The notes below the pieces were generated by a model. The model saw only the letters and a program-made list of their open reading frames with translations, was not told the origin of the DNA and ran no database searches. Of a DNA stretch of 64,000 bases, positions 11,129 through 22,124 are shown one piece after another (the first letter of the stretch is position 1; the number at the start of each line of letters is the position of its first letter). The position numbers were made by a program, and so were the translations under genes. Origin of the DNA: Dipteris shenzhenensis (lineage: Eukaryota > Polypodiophyta > Polypodiopsida > Gleicheniales); assembly GCA_047967505.1 (NCBI GenBank), contig CM106539.1, one strand, 5' to 3'.

Positions 11129-11341
11129 TGAACACATAGGAGATGGAGAGGAGATGAGGAGAGAGGGCATAGCTAGAGAGCACACCACAAATGATGAAGT
11201 GTACACTAGTATTAGTTGAAAAGAATGAATACTATACAAATCCTTTTAGGGTTAGGGTTTCCAACCCTTGTGCCTTTTAGCACTCTTTTGTGTTAGTGCT
11301 ATGCACATATCAACACATGATATTGAGATGATTCCTCAACA
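11129..11341 (-). repeat. 5' LTR of the 7508-11341 element
   Basis: 213 bp. On the minus strand it starts TGTTGAGGAATC and ends TATGTGTTCA, with PBS at its inner edge and TSD TCTTG at its outer edge. It contains the telomere-like TTTTAGGGTTAGGGTTTCC. Confidence 0.88.
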
Positions 11342-11346
11342 TCTTG

Positions 11347-11540
11347 TACGATCAATTATCTCCTAAACATTTCCAAATGTTTTAAAGGACAATTATAAAG
11401 GATTGTTGAGATGGGTAAGTTCAAGCACATGATTGTGCAAGAGTTGTCTATGAATCTAGGGGAGAGTAGCTATGGGTTGTGCACTCTTGTATTATGGTTC
11501 TAACGACTAAAATGTTAGCACCCCCTAATGATGTGGTTTG
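11347..11540. other. Spacer between LTR element and satellite
   Basis: Unremarkable AT-rich sequence with no feature recognised. It is repeated in the second copy at 47884-48077. Confidence 0.5.
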
Positions 11541-14500
11541 CCGTTAAAAAACACGCTCCTAGGTGTGTTATCCGAACAAGTACTTATTATCAAATGGGCA
11601 CACCACATTTCATGCAACTCAATACCACCTAGGTTGTGGCTCATGCAGAATATTGTGCCAATCGGATATGCTTTGCATGGTAGATCACGCATTATACACC
11701 ATTTTTCTCCTAGTGTTATGCACCACCATCAAAAAATGCGCTCCCATGTGTGTTATCCTAACAAGTACTTATGGGATGGGTGTGCCATAGTGCCACTTTG
11801 CATGCAGCTCAATACCACCTGGTTTGAGGCCTGATCAAAGTATTGTGCCCATCGGATATGATTTGCATGGTCAACCAAGCATTAAACTCTGTTTTTGCCT
11901 TAGTGTCATGCACAAGCATCAAAAAACATTGTCCTAGGTGTGTTATTCCAACAAGTACTTATTGTATTGGTGTGCCACATTTCATACAACTCAATAACAC
12001 CTAGTTTGAGGTGCATCCAAAGTATTCTGCCCATCGGATATGCTTTTCATGGTCGATCACACAATATGCACCGGTTTTCCCCTAGTGTTATGCACAACTG
12101 TAAAAAAGCACGCTTGCATGTGTGTTATGCGAGAAAATACTTATGGGATGGGCATGCCACTTTGCATGCAAGTAAATACCACCTAGGTTGAGGTGCGTAC
12201 AAAGTATTGTGCCCATCAAATAGGATTTGTATTTTCGATCAAGCATTAAAAAACCGTTTTTATTCGGTGTGATACACTTCCATAAAAAAACATGCTCCTA
12301 AGTGTGTTATCCGAACAAGTACTTATTGGATGGGCATGCCACTTTGGAAACAAGTCAATACCATCTATATTGAGATGTGTACAAATTATTGCATCATCGG
12401 ATATGATTTGCATGCTCAATCACTCATTATACACCATTTTCCTCCTAGTGTTATGCACAACTGTAAAAAAAAGCGCTCCCAGGTGTGTTATCCGAACAAG
12501 TACTTATGAGATGGGCGTTCCACTTTGCACGCAGTTAAATACCACATGGATAGATTCCCATGCAAAGTATTAATCCCATTGGATATGATTTGAATGGTCG
12601 ACCAAGCATTAAACTCCGCTTTTGCCTTAGTGTCATGCACAAGCTTAAAAAAACATTGTCCTAGGTGTGTTATTCCAACAAGTACTTATCGGATTGGCAC
12701 GCCACATTTCATGCTACTCAATACCACCTAGGTTAAGGTGTGTGCAAAGTGTTGTGCCCCCATCAGATATGCTTTGCATGGTCAATCACACATTATACAC
12801 CGTTTTTCGCCTAGTGTTATGTGCACAACCGTCAAAAAACACGCTCCCAGGTGTGTTATCTAAACAAGTACTTATGGGATGGGTGCGCCACTTTGCATGC
12901 AAGTAAATACCACCTAGGTTGAGGTGCGTTCAAAGTATTATGCCCATCCAATATTCTTTGCATGGTTGATTCTTGTTATAAACACTGTTTTGGCCTCATT
13001 GTGATGCACATCCGTCAAAAAACATGCTCCTAGTTGTGTTTACAAAACAAGTACTTATCGGATGGGCATGCCACTTTGCACAATTAATAACATCTAGGTT
13101 AATATGCATGAAAAATATTGTGTCCATCGGATATGCTTTTCATGCTTGATCACGCATTATACACAGTTTTCCTCCTAGTATTATGCACCACTGTCAAAAA
13201 ATGTGCTCCCAGGTGTGTTATCCGAGCAAGTACTTATGGGATCGGCGTGCCACTTTGCATGAATGTCAATACCATTTGGATAGAGTCTATGCAAAGTATG
13301 GATCCCATCATATATGATTTGCATTGTTGACCAAGCATTAAACTCTATTTTTGCCTTAGTGTCATGCACAAACATAAAAAAAGATTGTCCTAGGTGTGTT
13401 ATTCCAACAAGTACTTATCGGATTAGTGTGCCACATTTCATACAACTCAATACCACCTAGGTTGAGATGTGTGCAAAGTATTGTGTCCATCGGATCTGCT
13501 TTGCATGGTTGATCACGCATTATGCACCGTTTTCTTGCTAGTGTTATACACAACCGTAAAAAAATGCACTCCCATGTGTGTTATGCGCACAAGTACTTAT
13601 GGGATGGGTGTACCACTTTGGATGCAAGTAAATACCACCTAGTTTGAGGTGTGTGCAAAGTATTGTGCCCATCGGATAGGCTTTGCATTGTCGATCAAGC
13701 ATTAAACACCATTTTTACCTCAATGTGATGCACATCCGTAAAAAAACACACTCCTAATTGTGTTATCCGAACATGTACTTATTGGATGGGCGCACCACAT
13801 TGCATGCATCTCAATACCACCTAGTTTGAGGTGTTTTCAGAGTAGTGTTTCCATCGGATATGCTATGCATGGTCGATCACGCATTCTACACTGTTTTTCC
13901 CCTAGTGTCATGCACAACCGTAAAAAAATGTGCTCCCACGTGTATTATCTGAAAACGGTGCACCACTTTGCATGCAAGTAAATACCACCTAGTTTGAGGT
14001 GCGTGCAAAGTATTGTACCCATCCGATATGCTTTGCATGGTCGATTCTCGCATTAAACACCGTTTTTGCCTTAGTGTGATGCACATCTGTCAGAAAACAT
14101 GCTCCTAGGTGTATTATCCGAACAAGTACTTATCGAATGGGTGCACCACTTTGTGTGAAAGTCAATAATATATAGGTTGAGACACATGAGAAGTAACGTG
14201 TCCATCAGATATCATTTGCATGCTCGATCACGCATTATACACAATTTTCCTCCTAGTGTTATGCACCACCGTCAAAAAAGCGCTCCCAAGTGTGTTATCG
14301 AAACAAGTAATTATGGGATGGGGATGCCACTTTGCATGCATGGAAATACCACTTTTATAGAGGCCTGTGCAAAGTATTGAGCCCATCAAATATGATTTGA
14401 ATGGCTGACCAAGCATTAAACTCCGTTTTTGCCTTAGTGTCATGCACAAGCAAAAACATTGTCCTAGGTGTGTTATTCCAACAAGTACTTATCGGATTGG

Positions 14501-14877
14501 CACGCCACATTGCATGCAACCCAATAAAACCTATGTTGAGGTGTGTGCAAAGTATTGTGCCCATCAGATATGCTATGCATGGTCGATCACACATTATACA
14601 CCGTTTTTCCCCTAGTGTTATGCACAATCGTCAAAAAGCGCGCTCCTAGGTGTGTTATCTGAACAAGTACTTATGAGATGGGTGTGCCACTTTGCATGCA
14701 AGTAAATACCACCTAGGTTGTGGCGCCCATCCAATGTGCTTTGCATGGTCGATTCTTGTATTAAATACCGTTTTTGCCTCAGTGTGATGCATATCCGTAA
14801 AAGAACACACTCCTAGGTGTGTTATCCAAACACGTACTTATTGGATGGGTACATCACATTGCATGCAACTAAATACT
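11541..14877. repeat. Satellite array, ~182-bp monomer, about 18 units
   Basis: The landmark AAGTACTTA recurs at 11578, 11763, 11953, 12316, 12498, 12680, 12866, 13049, 13228, 13409, 13591 and on to 14665, with usual spacing 179-186 bp. Monomers share GTGTGTTATCCGAACAAG, CCACTTTGCATGCAAGT, ATACCACCTAGG, GTGCCCATCGGATATG and TAGTGTTATGCACAA. A distinctive variant (CCAAGCATTAAACTC, then CATTGTCCTAGG) recurs at 11875, 12602, 13331 and 14409, that is every 4, 4 and 6 monomers, so there is partial higher-order structure. Open frames through the array are incidental to its periodicity. The monomer length is nucleosome-scale. Confidence 0.92.
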
Positions 14878-15739
14878 AAATTATTTATACTATATTTTAT
14901 AATTCTAAACCGTAAAATCACTAATTTAAATTAGAGATTCTATTAGCTAAATGCTAAACATGAATCCATGATTGAAAACCCATATCCTTGTATCACCATC
15001 AAAATTTAATGAAATAAAGTAAAATTAAAATAAAAGAGATTAATTTAAGAAAAAGTTACAAGTAATAGGAAAAATATTCAAAAGAGACTAATATTTTTTA
15101 TAAAATTTTCATAAGAAGATGGCAACATATTTCAGTGCTGGGATGGAGGTGATATTATGTTGCCAAAGAGAAGTAGTTGCATTTGCTACAATCCGTGATA
15201 GTGATCCAAATTCTCTTTGTCATGTTCAAAGACTTGGCAAAGATAAGGTTGCAGTTATTGTATCAAAGATTCTTAGTGCACATGTTGAGCTAATGCATAA
15301 ATGTGGAGATATGGAAGTACTTGGAGATGTTATGCCTTATAATGTTTTCAATAAATTATTTATTACATGGGATAGAGATGAGACTTATCCAACACATATC
15401 ATTGGGAATACAAAGTGCAATTCTTTGGATTTTAGTGTGGGAGATATTTGCAAATAAGAACATAGCGGAAGGTCAAGTTTTGGGGTTTGAATGCTAGGAT
15501 CAATGGTCATTTGCGAAGATGAGGATTGTGAAAGTTACTCATGATGTTACTATGGATGATAACGCAACGTCATTGTATGGTTCCTATTATGAGGAAGGAA
15601 AAGATTTGAGATGGAGCATGCAAATTTTGAAGATTAAAAAGGGACATGCAGTTTTCAATGACAAAGATAGAGTATACTACAATTTCAAAGGACTTAAAGA
15701 ATATGCCTACAAGCCAAGCTTTGTCCTTCAGATGTGGAT

Positions 15740-16330
15740 GATTTCAATGGACTCAAGTATAGAAGTGACATCCTATCACGAGTGGATGAGTTCATTGATA
15801 CCGAGAAAGATAAAGAATTCAAAAGCAATGCCTACTCTCGAGTGGATAAATTCTTGCATATTGAGAAAGGCAAAGGAATCAAAACTGTTGTCTCTTAAAA
15901 ATTAGATGATTTCAATGCAATCCTCTATAGAAGTGACATCTTATTAGGAGTGGATGAATTTAGTGGTACTGTGAAGGCAAAAGACTTCAGAAGCGATGTC
16001 TTATCTAGAGTTGATGAATTCACACACATCGAGAAAGATAAAGATATCATCGGTGAGCTCAATGGTACTATGAAGGAAAAAGACTTCAAAAGCAATGTCT
16101 TATATGGAAACGATGAATTCATGCACATCTAGAAAGATAAATATATCATTTGTGTTGTCTCCTCGAACTTGGATGATTTCAATGCACTTAACTATAGAAG
16201 TGATATCTTGTCGAGAGTGGATGAGTTCATTGGTACCAATAAAGCAAAAGGTTTCAGAAGTGATGTCTCATCTAGAGTGGATGAATTCATACACATTGTC
16301 AAGGAGCGCAAAGAGTCGAAAGTGTTGGCT
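15740..16330 (+). repeat. Coding tandem repeat (RSD-LSRVDEF units) inside the transposase-like gene
   Basis: The nucleotide theme ATAGAAGTGACATC...GAGTGGATGAGTTCATTG recurs with variation near 15763, 15930, 15990, 16195 and 16258. It encodes degenerate RSDILSRVDEFI and EKDKDFKSN blocks spread over three frames because of indels and stops. It is present in the second copy at 52302-52892. Confidence 0.7.
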
Positions 16331-17322
16331 TATCAAACATGGACAACATGGATATTGACTCAAATGGTCCAAAGATTACTTCAAAGACAAAAATGAAATC
16401 AACAAAGGACTATTTGGTATTTGGCTTTGACATTGATAAGATAAACGATGCAACATCCCATGAAAACATAGTGACAAATAAATTCTACGGGGAGAAGTGT
16501 ACAATTTCCAAAAAGGATGTACAGAAGAAACCAAAAAAGGACTATTCGGTATTTGACTTTGATTGTAATAAGATGAAGGATGCAACATCCCATGAAAATA
16601 AAGTGAAAATTAAATTTGACAGGGAGAGGTGTACAAACGTACAAAAGAAACGGGCATACATATGCATGAAAAGAAAGTGAGTCCAGACAGATGTAGAAAA
16701 GCAACCAAAGAGAATAAGAGTAATGAATGAAGATGTTATGCTAAAAGCAATGCGATCTACATGTTGCAAGTGAAGTTGTATGCATTCCATTAACTTACTA
16801 GACATCAAGGGACGTAGAAAAAAGAAGAGGGAGCGAAAGAAATGAATACCTATTCATGAGGCTCTCTTGCTTTCTGGTAAATGACACAAAAAAGTTAGAT
16901 TTCGAACAATAGATAAATCCTCATATAAATGGAAAAAGTATTTGCAATAATGCATATCGCACTACTATAGGATTATCAGATGGCACATACTAGGATTTGG
17001 CTAACAAAGCAAAGTATGGAGTAAAGTTTAACATTCATGGAAACACAAGAAGGCCCAAAACAAGAGCCTCAACGGTCTCGACAACATCAATTTTAAAAGA
17101 CTACATTCATGAAAATGCTTTACCTCAACCCCATCTATCTGAAATGCATCTTCCGATAGGTTTGACAAAAAAAGAAGTGTTTAAGTCCTTTGGAGAAACA
17201 CAGAGGCAAAGAGGGCATGCTCCGATGGTATACTCTTTGGAAGAAGAAATTTATACATGTTAAAATCCCAAAAAGGCAAAAAATGTCAAAGTGCAGTGAT
17301 TGTGATGATCTAAAGTGAGCAT

Positions 17323-18027
17323 TTGAGAGTGCAACGTCTCCAAAACAAAGAGAATCATACCGAAAAAAAAAGAGAATTTAATCATGGAATGGTTCAGCAT
17401 TCTAGACTAAAATATGCATTTTGGAAGGACCAAGCTATTTCTCATCCAAATGAGTACATGTTCGTTATTGTAGATGGTATGGATCAGAACACAACAACAT
17501 TACCTCGATTCATTAATACTCCACCTAAGCTACAAGGAAAATATTTTTGGAAGACACATATATGTGGAGTGTTAGTTCATGGATTTAAGTTTTTTGCAAA
17601 CATATGGATTGATTCCTTGCATCTACATGATAGCAATCAAGTTGTAACGTCAGTTATGAAGGCAATTGACAATGTACATGCAGAAAAAGGTCACCTACCA
17701 GCAAATTTGAGAGTACAAATAGACAATTGTGGATGAGAGAATAAGAATGTACTCTCTTTTACATTTTTCTCAATGCTAATTGCTCATCGAATCTTCAATG
17801 AGATTAAAGTTGGGTTTATGTTGGTTGGAGACACACATGAGGATATCGATCAGGCTTTTAGCATTGTCTCAAGAGAGCTAAAACACAAGGACATGGAGGC
17901 GATGGATGACTTGATAAGAAATATGGGAGGCAAGTTGGTGGCTACAAGGAAGGTACAGTATGCTCCATGGTTGAAAGGATGTATATTGGAAGATCTTTAT
18001 TCTACCTTTCATACAAAATGGTGGTGA
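17323..18027 (+). pseudogene. Core domain of the transposase-like gene, first copy
   Basis: A frame of 137 residues (17323-17736) runs to a TGA, and a continuation (17773-18027) follows. Conserved landmarks are YMFVIVDGMDQNTTTLPRF at about 17455-17510, THICGVLVHG and IWIDSLHLHDSNQVVTS at 17560-17660, VQIDNCG at 17715-17735, then after the stop ENKNVLSFTFFSMLIAHRIF and VGFMLVGDTHEDIDQ at 17737-17855. The spacing of the first Asp, the DN of DNCG and the ED of THEDID is compatible with an RNase H-fold DDE/D nuclease, but no experimental function is known to me. Confidence 0.6.
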
Positions 18028-18916
18028 TGCCCTAGATTGGTCATAGCACTCCACACTACTTTCACTTTTTCTTAAAGGATGAAAAACCAGTGATGGAGTG
18101 GCAACACTATTCTCATGATACAACATGGTAACTCAAAGAACCTTATTATCTCTTAACTTCAATCTCGAGCAAAGAAATGCATCAAGTATGGGCTCTTATA
18201 AAAGAATTCAGCAAGAAATCTAAAGGTGAAATAGAAGGCTTAAAATCTTCTATTACATACAAAGAGGAAATGCTTCATAGATTTCTTGATTGGAAACCCT
18301 CTTGGAAGGAACACACTGTTGTTGTAATTAAGAAGACCTATCAATTGATAAAGGAACTTGAGAAAATGCAAGCAGATGATGCTAAGGCAAAACGGCCTTT
18401 ATTTTGGCCAAATGTTGGTAATGACTTGCGCCCATCATTTGATGTCTTTGAAAATGAGTTTGATTCACTACTCCCACGTCCATATTGTGGTTCGAGGAAG
18501 AGAGAGTTTATGCCAAAAGTAGACATAGACATCCATAGTTTTGTTGCAGTTCGACCATCGGACGATAAGCATGAGAATGTTAAGTTCTGGGTTGCAAAAG
18601 TAGTGGACATGAGCATTGATGACAAGGAAAATTTTGTGGTATGAGCCAAGGGGTAGGAAGGAGAACCAAGATAACAATACACTGTATATCGGCTATTTGA
18701 AAAAGGAATGGGTTCCAAACCATGAAGCTCTAAAAAACAGAGACAATCATAGTATCCTGGAAATCAAGGACAAAGAAAACAAGGAAGCACGTGGGATATG
18801 ATGTAGAAGGAAAAATAAGAATATTGATGCCCATTATTTTGCACATTTCTGAGTTTTTGAAGATGCTCGCTAAGGAGGAAGTAGAAGGAGATAGTGCAAA
18901 TGAAGAATGCCCATGA

Positions 18917-20103
18917 CAATACCATTCAAGCACCAATAAAGGCTCTAGATGATGCGGTCTTCATACGAGATTGAATGAGGATGGCATCCAAGCAACAAGT
19001 GATGATGAATTGGACATTCAAACAAACTAGTTGCCTATTGTACTTAACACATTTGTAAAGGCAAATTTGAGTTATTGAAAAGGTTGCGTGTCAAACTCCT
19101 TTGTACAAAGACTCATGGAGAGCAATATTTCTTGTAAACATATGACAAGGTAAAATTGCAAGCATAGCTATTACTATTTTTGGAGCATATTTAAAGAGTC
19201 TTCCATGCCTCTTGTCTATTTTAACCTTTAAATTTTTTGGGACTTCAAGAATGGTTATAGTTTTCTACATCAAATTTTAAGTGCGTTCTTTTGGATTAAA
19301 TTATATTAATAAGTCTTTATTTAAAAGTAATTTTTCATGGATTTAAATTAAAAACTCATGATTTTTTTTTAACGTGAATAGGATTGTTAAAAACAAGAAG
19401 TACAAAAGTAGGATTTAATCGAATTTTTTGCATTAGTAGTTCACCATTATAGAGACAAATTGTGAAATGATAGTGCCAAAAATTGAACTTTTGATTCTCG
19501 AATGACATTTTCATAAAGTAAAATTTTCATTTGTGAAGGATTTTTGGGATTAATCCAAGAGTAGACATATGAGTCCAAAATTAATGAAATAAGTGTTATA
19601 TGCAGTGTAATTGAGGAAGTACCTTACCCTTGAGCATTGTTTTCTAGGGTAAGCCCAAAAATATTCAAGGTAGAATATTTCTCAATTAAAATAACTGTCT
19701 CCAATTCCCCTGATAACCAACAAGAGACTATGCCAAACATTTAAACAAAGAAGCTGCAGCCTCTCCATCATTGCTTAAAATTTTTAGTGATAAATAAGTA
19801 TCTTGGCAAAAGATAGCTTTAATATAAAAGGGCAGACAATTGTTGAAGACCCCTCTCTCTGCTTCTCTTGAGGATTTCATCTTCAATAAAGAGATACACT
19901 GTTCAACAGAATGTTATAATAGAGGTACAACACAAAGCAATAAAAAATTAATCCAATCAAAAGTATTAGTCTACATGTATAGATGTAAAGAAGTGTTTCT
20001 CAATAGACAGTAATGGTCAATAAAAGTGTTAGTTTACCTTCATTTTATCATCTTCTACCAAAAGTTTGTCCTTCCAAAGGTTAGTGCTTCTTCCTATGAT
20101 ATT
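18917..20103. other. AT-rich non-coding region
   Basis: Downstream flank of the transposase-like gene; AT-rich, with no recognised feature. It is conserved in the second copy (55503-56692) at the same high level as the coding parts. Confidence 0.5.
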
Positions 20104-20313
20104 CTATGCTTTTATTTGGTTCTGTGCACTTGACTGAAGATTCATTGCTGCTTGGGCTTGCTTGAAGGTCTCATCATCCATCTCTTGGACCTTTGCACCT
20201 TCTTTAAAGCACGAAAATAGTGCTTCCTTGGGGTCAAATTTATCTTCCAATGCCATCAAAGCATCATCTTGAACATCAACAACACGGTCTAGATTGCAAG
20301 ATTGAGCAAACAA
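20104..20313 (-). other. Possible terminal exon of an unknown gene, first copy
   Basis: A minus-strand open stretch ends in a stop and reads DDALMALEDKFDPKEALFSC, then KEGAKVQEMDDETFKQAQAA and MNLQSSAQNQ, a composition like a real acidic helical protein. It has no ATG start; the upstream end has a good acceptor-like pyrimidine run ending CTAG (about 20290-20295), so a 3' exon is possible. The plus-strand copia LTR begins only 50 bp further right and would have cut off the rest of such a gene. The same peptide is unchanged in the second copy. Family not recognised. Confidence 0.35.
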
Positions 20314-20361
20314 TCAATGGAATGGCATTTAAATCCTCCCTTAGGTCAAAGAGGATTAGTA

Positions 20362-20682
20362 TGTTGGATAATAGAATATACAATTGACCTTGGATCTTCA
20401 GGGTTGGAATCATGGAGATAGCAGGACTAAAGGTCTCAATATCAACTCCTTGAGTAGAGAAGACTGGTCCCTTAAGTGTTTTGATTTTAATGCAACAATG
20501 TCCTGTGGGGGCTAAAGGCCACTGTACCTTAATAGGTTCTATAAATACTCAAACACATATATATATATGGATGACATAGAAGCTTAGGGTGCTCTGCACC
20601 CACCAAAACTTGTGTGGCTCTCTCTTTTGGCTCTCCTCTCTCCCATCTTCTTCCGTTCCACTTCCGTTGTTGAGATCTCTCA
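20362..20682 (+). repeat. 5' LTR of the plus-strand copia element
   Basis: Begins TGTTGGATAATAG and ends GAGATCTCTCA two bases before the PBS. A TATA-like CTATAAATA lies near 20535. The right edge is fixed by the PBS; the left edge is inferred from the TGTTGG start. The second copy is at 56953-57273, with the end changed to TA. Confidence 0.7.
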
Positions 20683-20684
20683 AC

Positions 20685-20696
20685 TGGTATCAGAGC
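20685..20696 (+). promoter_or_regulatory. Primer-binding site TGGTATCAGAGC
   Basis: Perfect plant initiator-tRNA-Met complement, two bases after the LTR. The same site is at 57276-57287 in the second copy. Confidence 0.9.
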
Positions 20697-22124
20697 GTGG
20701 GTGTTCTAGCTGAGTCTGGGTATGAGCCTAGAGCTTGAAGTTTGCTGGTGCAGATCTTGGGAGAAGGAGAAGCTTTGTTGGATGACTTCACCTGCATCCT
20801 GGTGTGCAGAGACCTATAGAAACCTTTGGAAAGTTCTTTGAGTGGTTTTGGAGCAAAAAAAGACATTTTTTGATCATTCCCTTGTTTCTTTCAACTATAT
20901 TGATAGACTGAAATGACCCATAGAGGTAATCATTGCCTTCTTTTAGTGTCTATTGCACTTCAGGAAATTGAAAACACCTTCATTCTTGAATTTGGCATCA
21001 TTTTGTTGTATTTCTGACTCACTGTCTCTGCTTTAACATTTTTCTGCCAATGGGTTGGAACTCAAGTTTGAAGCAACCATTCGCAGATTTGTAGTTTCGA
21101 TGGAGTTAGGAGGTCCTAAAGCTTTTGTGTTGCTCATCATTTGCACTCCAGTGGTGTTTACAAATAGTTTTGTTTGCAAAAACGTTGTTGGTCCATGTGT
21201 TGGACCCAGTGATTGGGACCACGGTTTTCAAAACCATCTGTTCCATTGTGTTTCGGAGGCCCAAAAAACCCTACTTGCTAATTCTTGCACAATTTCATGG
21301 AGATTTGGAGAGGTTCTGTCTCTTTCAGGCTCCGTATCGTCTATTTCTCTGTCAAAAATCCATTCAAAGGTCCAAACCTTTGAATTTTGGATTATAGATC
21401 AATTGCAACGGTTGACTCCCCGTTTCCCATTCATCGGTTGGGATTTTGGAGTTCAAGCAGAAGAGAGATATTTGCATATTATCTTGCTTAGTCTGATTAT
21501 GTAGTGATGCCCATGTTTTGAGGCATCCCATGTTCTATTTTCACTTGCAGTAATTGTCGTGAGGCCATGATTTCTTGGATATACCTTATGCAGATCATTG
21601 TGATTGTAGTCTAGGCCATGTGTGCTCATTCATGGTTTGCATTGGGTTGTAGAGATGCTTTACAGGACATTTGGATGCATTGCAATCCTTTTTGGATGTG
21701 TTGATAGGCCCAGATTGTCTTGTGGGATGCTTTATTGATGGATGTTTAGCACACAGATGCTATTTTGTGCTGAGGGGTAGCTTTGACATATTGCAGTGGA
21801 TGCACAGGTTGTGCTATGATCTCTTGGATGAGATTTTGTTGATACATATGCTCATGAAAAGCATTTATGCTTGAGTCATTTTGGCACTTATTGGCATTGG
21901 GATTGCCATTGTTTTGCCTTGCAGTTGGCATTTACTTTCGGGATAGATTTGCTCATATGGATGCATAGTACATGCACACGAGTCAAATGCATTTTGATGC
22001 TTTGATCCTTTGAGGTTTGGTGATATTACCTTACATTTTGGCATACACATTTGGGTGCATCTGGTATTTGGTGTGATTTCTCTCTTGCAAGTACTAGCAT
22101 TTGGAATTTTGTTTCATTTGCATC
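20697..22124 (+). other. Leader of the plus-strand copia element
   Basis: A ~1.4-kb leader without recognised coding. The frame at 21055-21504 has no domain I know and is not kept in the second copy, which is cut at 57832. Segmental copy A ends at 21241 within it. Confidence 0.5.

Larger units (their letters stand above)
7508..11341 (-). mobile_element. Complete non-autonomous Ty1/copia-type element (gag plus protease start only)
   Basis: Two LTRs (7508-7740 and 11129-11341) flank 3.4 kb and are bounded by the 5-bp target duplication TCTTG (7503-7507 and 11342-11346). The PBS is at 11117-11128 and a purine-rich PPT (minus strand) adjoins the left LTR. The internal region codes for a gag-like protein and the first protease motif, then runs straight into the PPT. 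Integrase, reverse transcriptase and RNase H are absent. It is therefore a gag-retaining deletion derivative that would need pol from a partner. Its 5' half (from 10792) is repeated at 47329-47878, where the left half is missing. Confidence 0.88.
15119..18916 (+). pseudogene. Decayed transposase-like gene (TNP1-like N-terminus, DUF7869-like core), first copy
   Basis: Successive plus-strand frames read as one broken protein. (1) 15119-15457, from an ATG, 112 residues: REVVAFATIRDSDPNSLCHV, RLGKDKVAVIV and MEVLGDVMPYNVFNKLFI resemble the plant TNP1/En-Spm domain. (2) 15519-15905 continues with WSFAKMRIVKVTHDV. (3) 15740-16330 is a repeat region (RSDVLSRVDEF). (4) 16339-16680 has two copies of a KDYxVFxFD...DATSHEN unit. 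(5) About 17240-17310 has KKKFIHVKIPKRQKMSKCSDC, a CxxC metal-site candidate. (6) 17400-18030 is the core: FVIVDGMDQ, IDNCG-stop-ENKN, VGDTHEDIDQAFS. (7) 18100-18916 is the C-terminal domain, here broken. It is disabled by frameshifts and stops, one of them TGA replacing the Arg of DNCGRENKN. Family resemblance is from memory of motifs; catalysis is inference. Confidence 0.7.
10792..21241 (+). repeat. Segmental duplication A, first copy
   Basis: Aligns in direct orientation with 47329-57832. The two differ by scattered substitutions and small indels; for example, the first copy lacks 16 bp near 14716 and 19 bp near 18634, while the second lacks ~9 bp near 51020. It starts inside the gag-only element leader and ends inside the leader of the plus-strand copia element, so neither end matches an element boundary. 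This copy has intact flanking context and is the likely ancestral arrangement. Confidence 0.95.

Noticed and set aside
11541-14877. Many 60-98-residue frames in the satellite, both strands, repeated at 48078-51420
   Set aside because: The frames recur with the monomer, lack domains and are explained by tandem repetition; I do not call them genes.
11541-14877. CRISPR-like array
   Set aside because: The whole ~182-bp monomer is repetitive with no unique spacers, and the genome is a plant's.
17878-18126. 82-residue minus-strand frame, also at 54439-54687
   Set aside because: Shadow of the transposase-like core on the opposite strand.
21055-21504. 149-residue frame in the copia leader
   Set aside because: No domain recognised; the second copy is truncated and its frame differs; leaders of this element type are non-coding.
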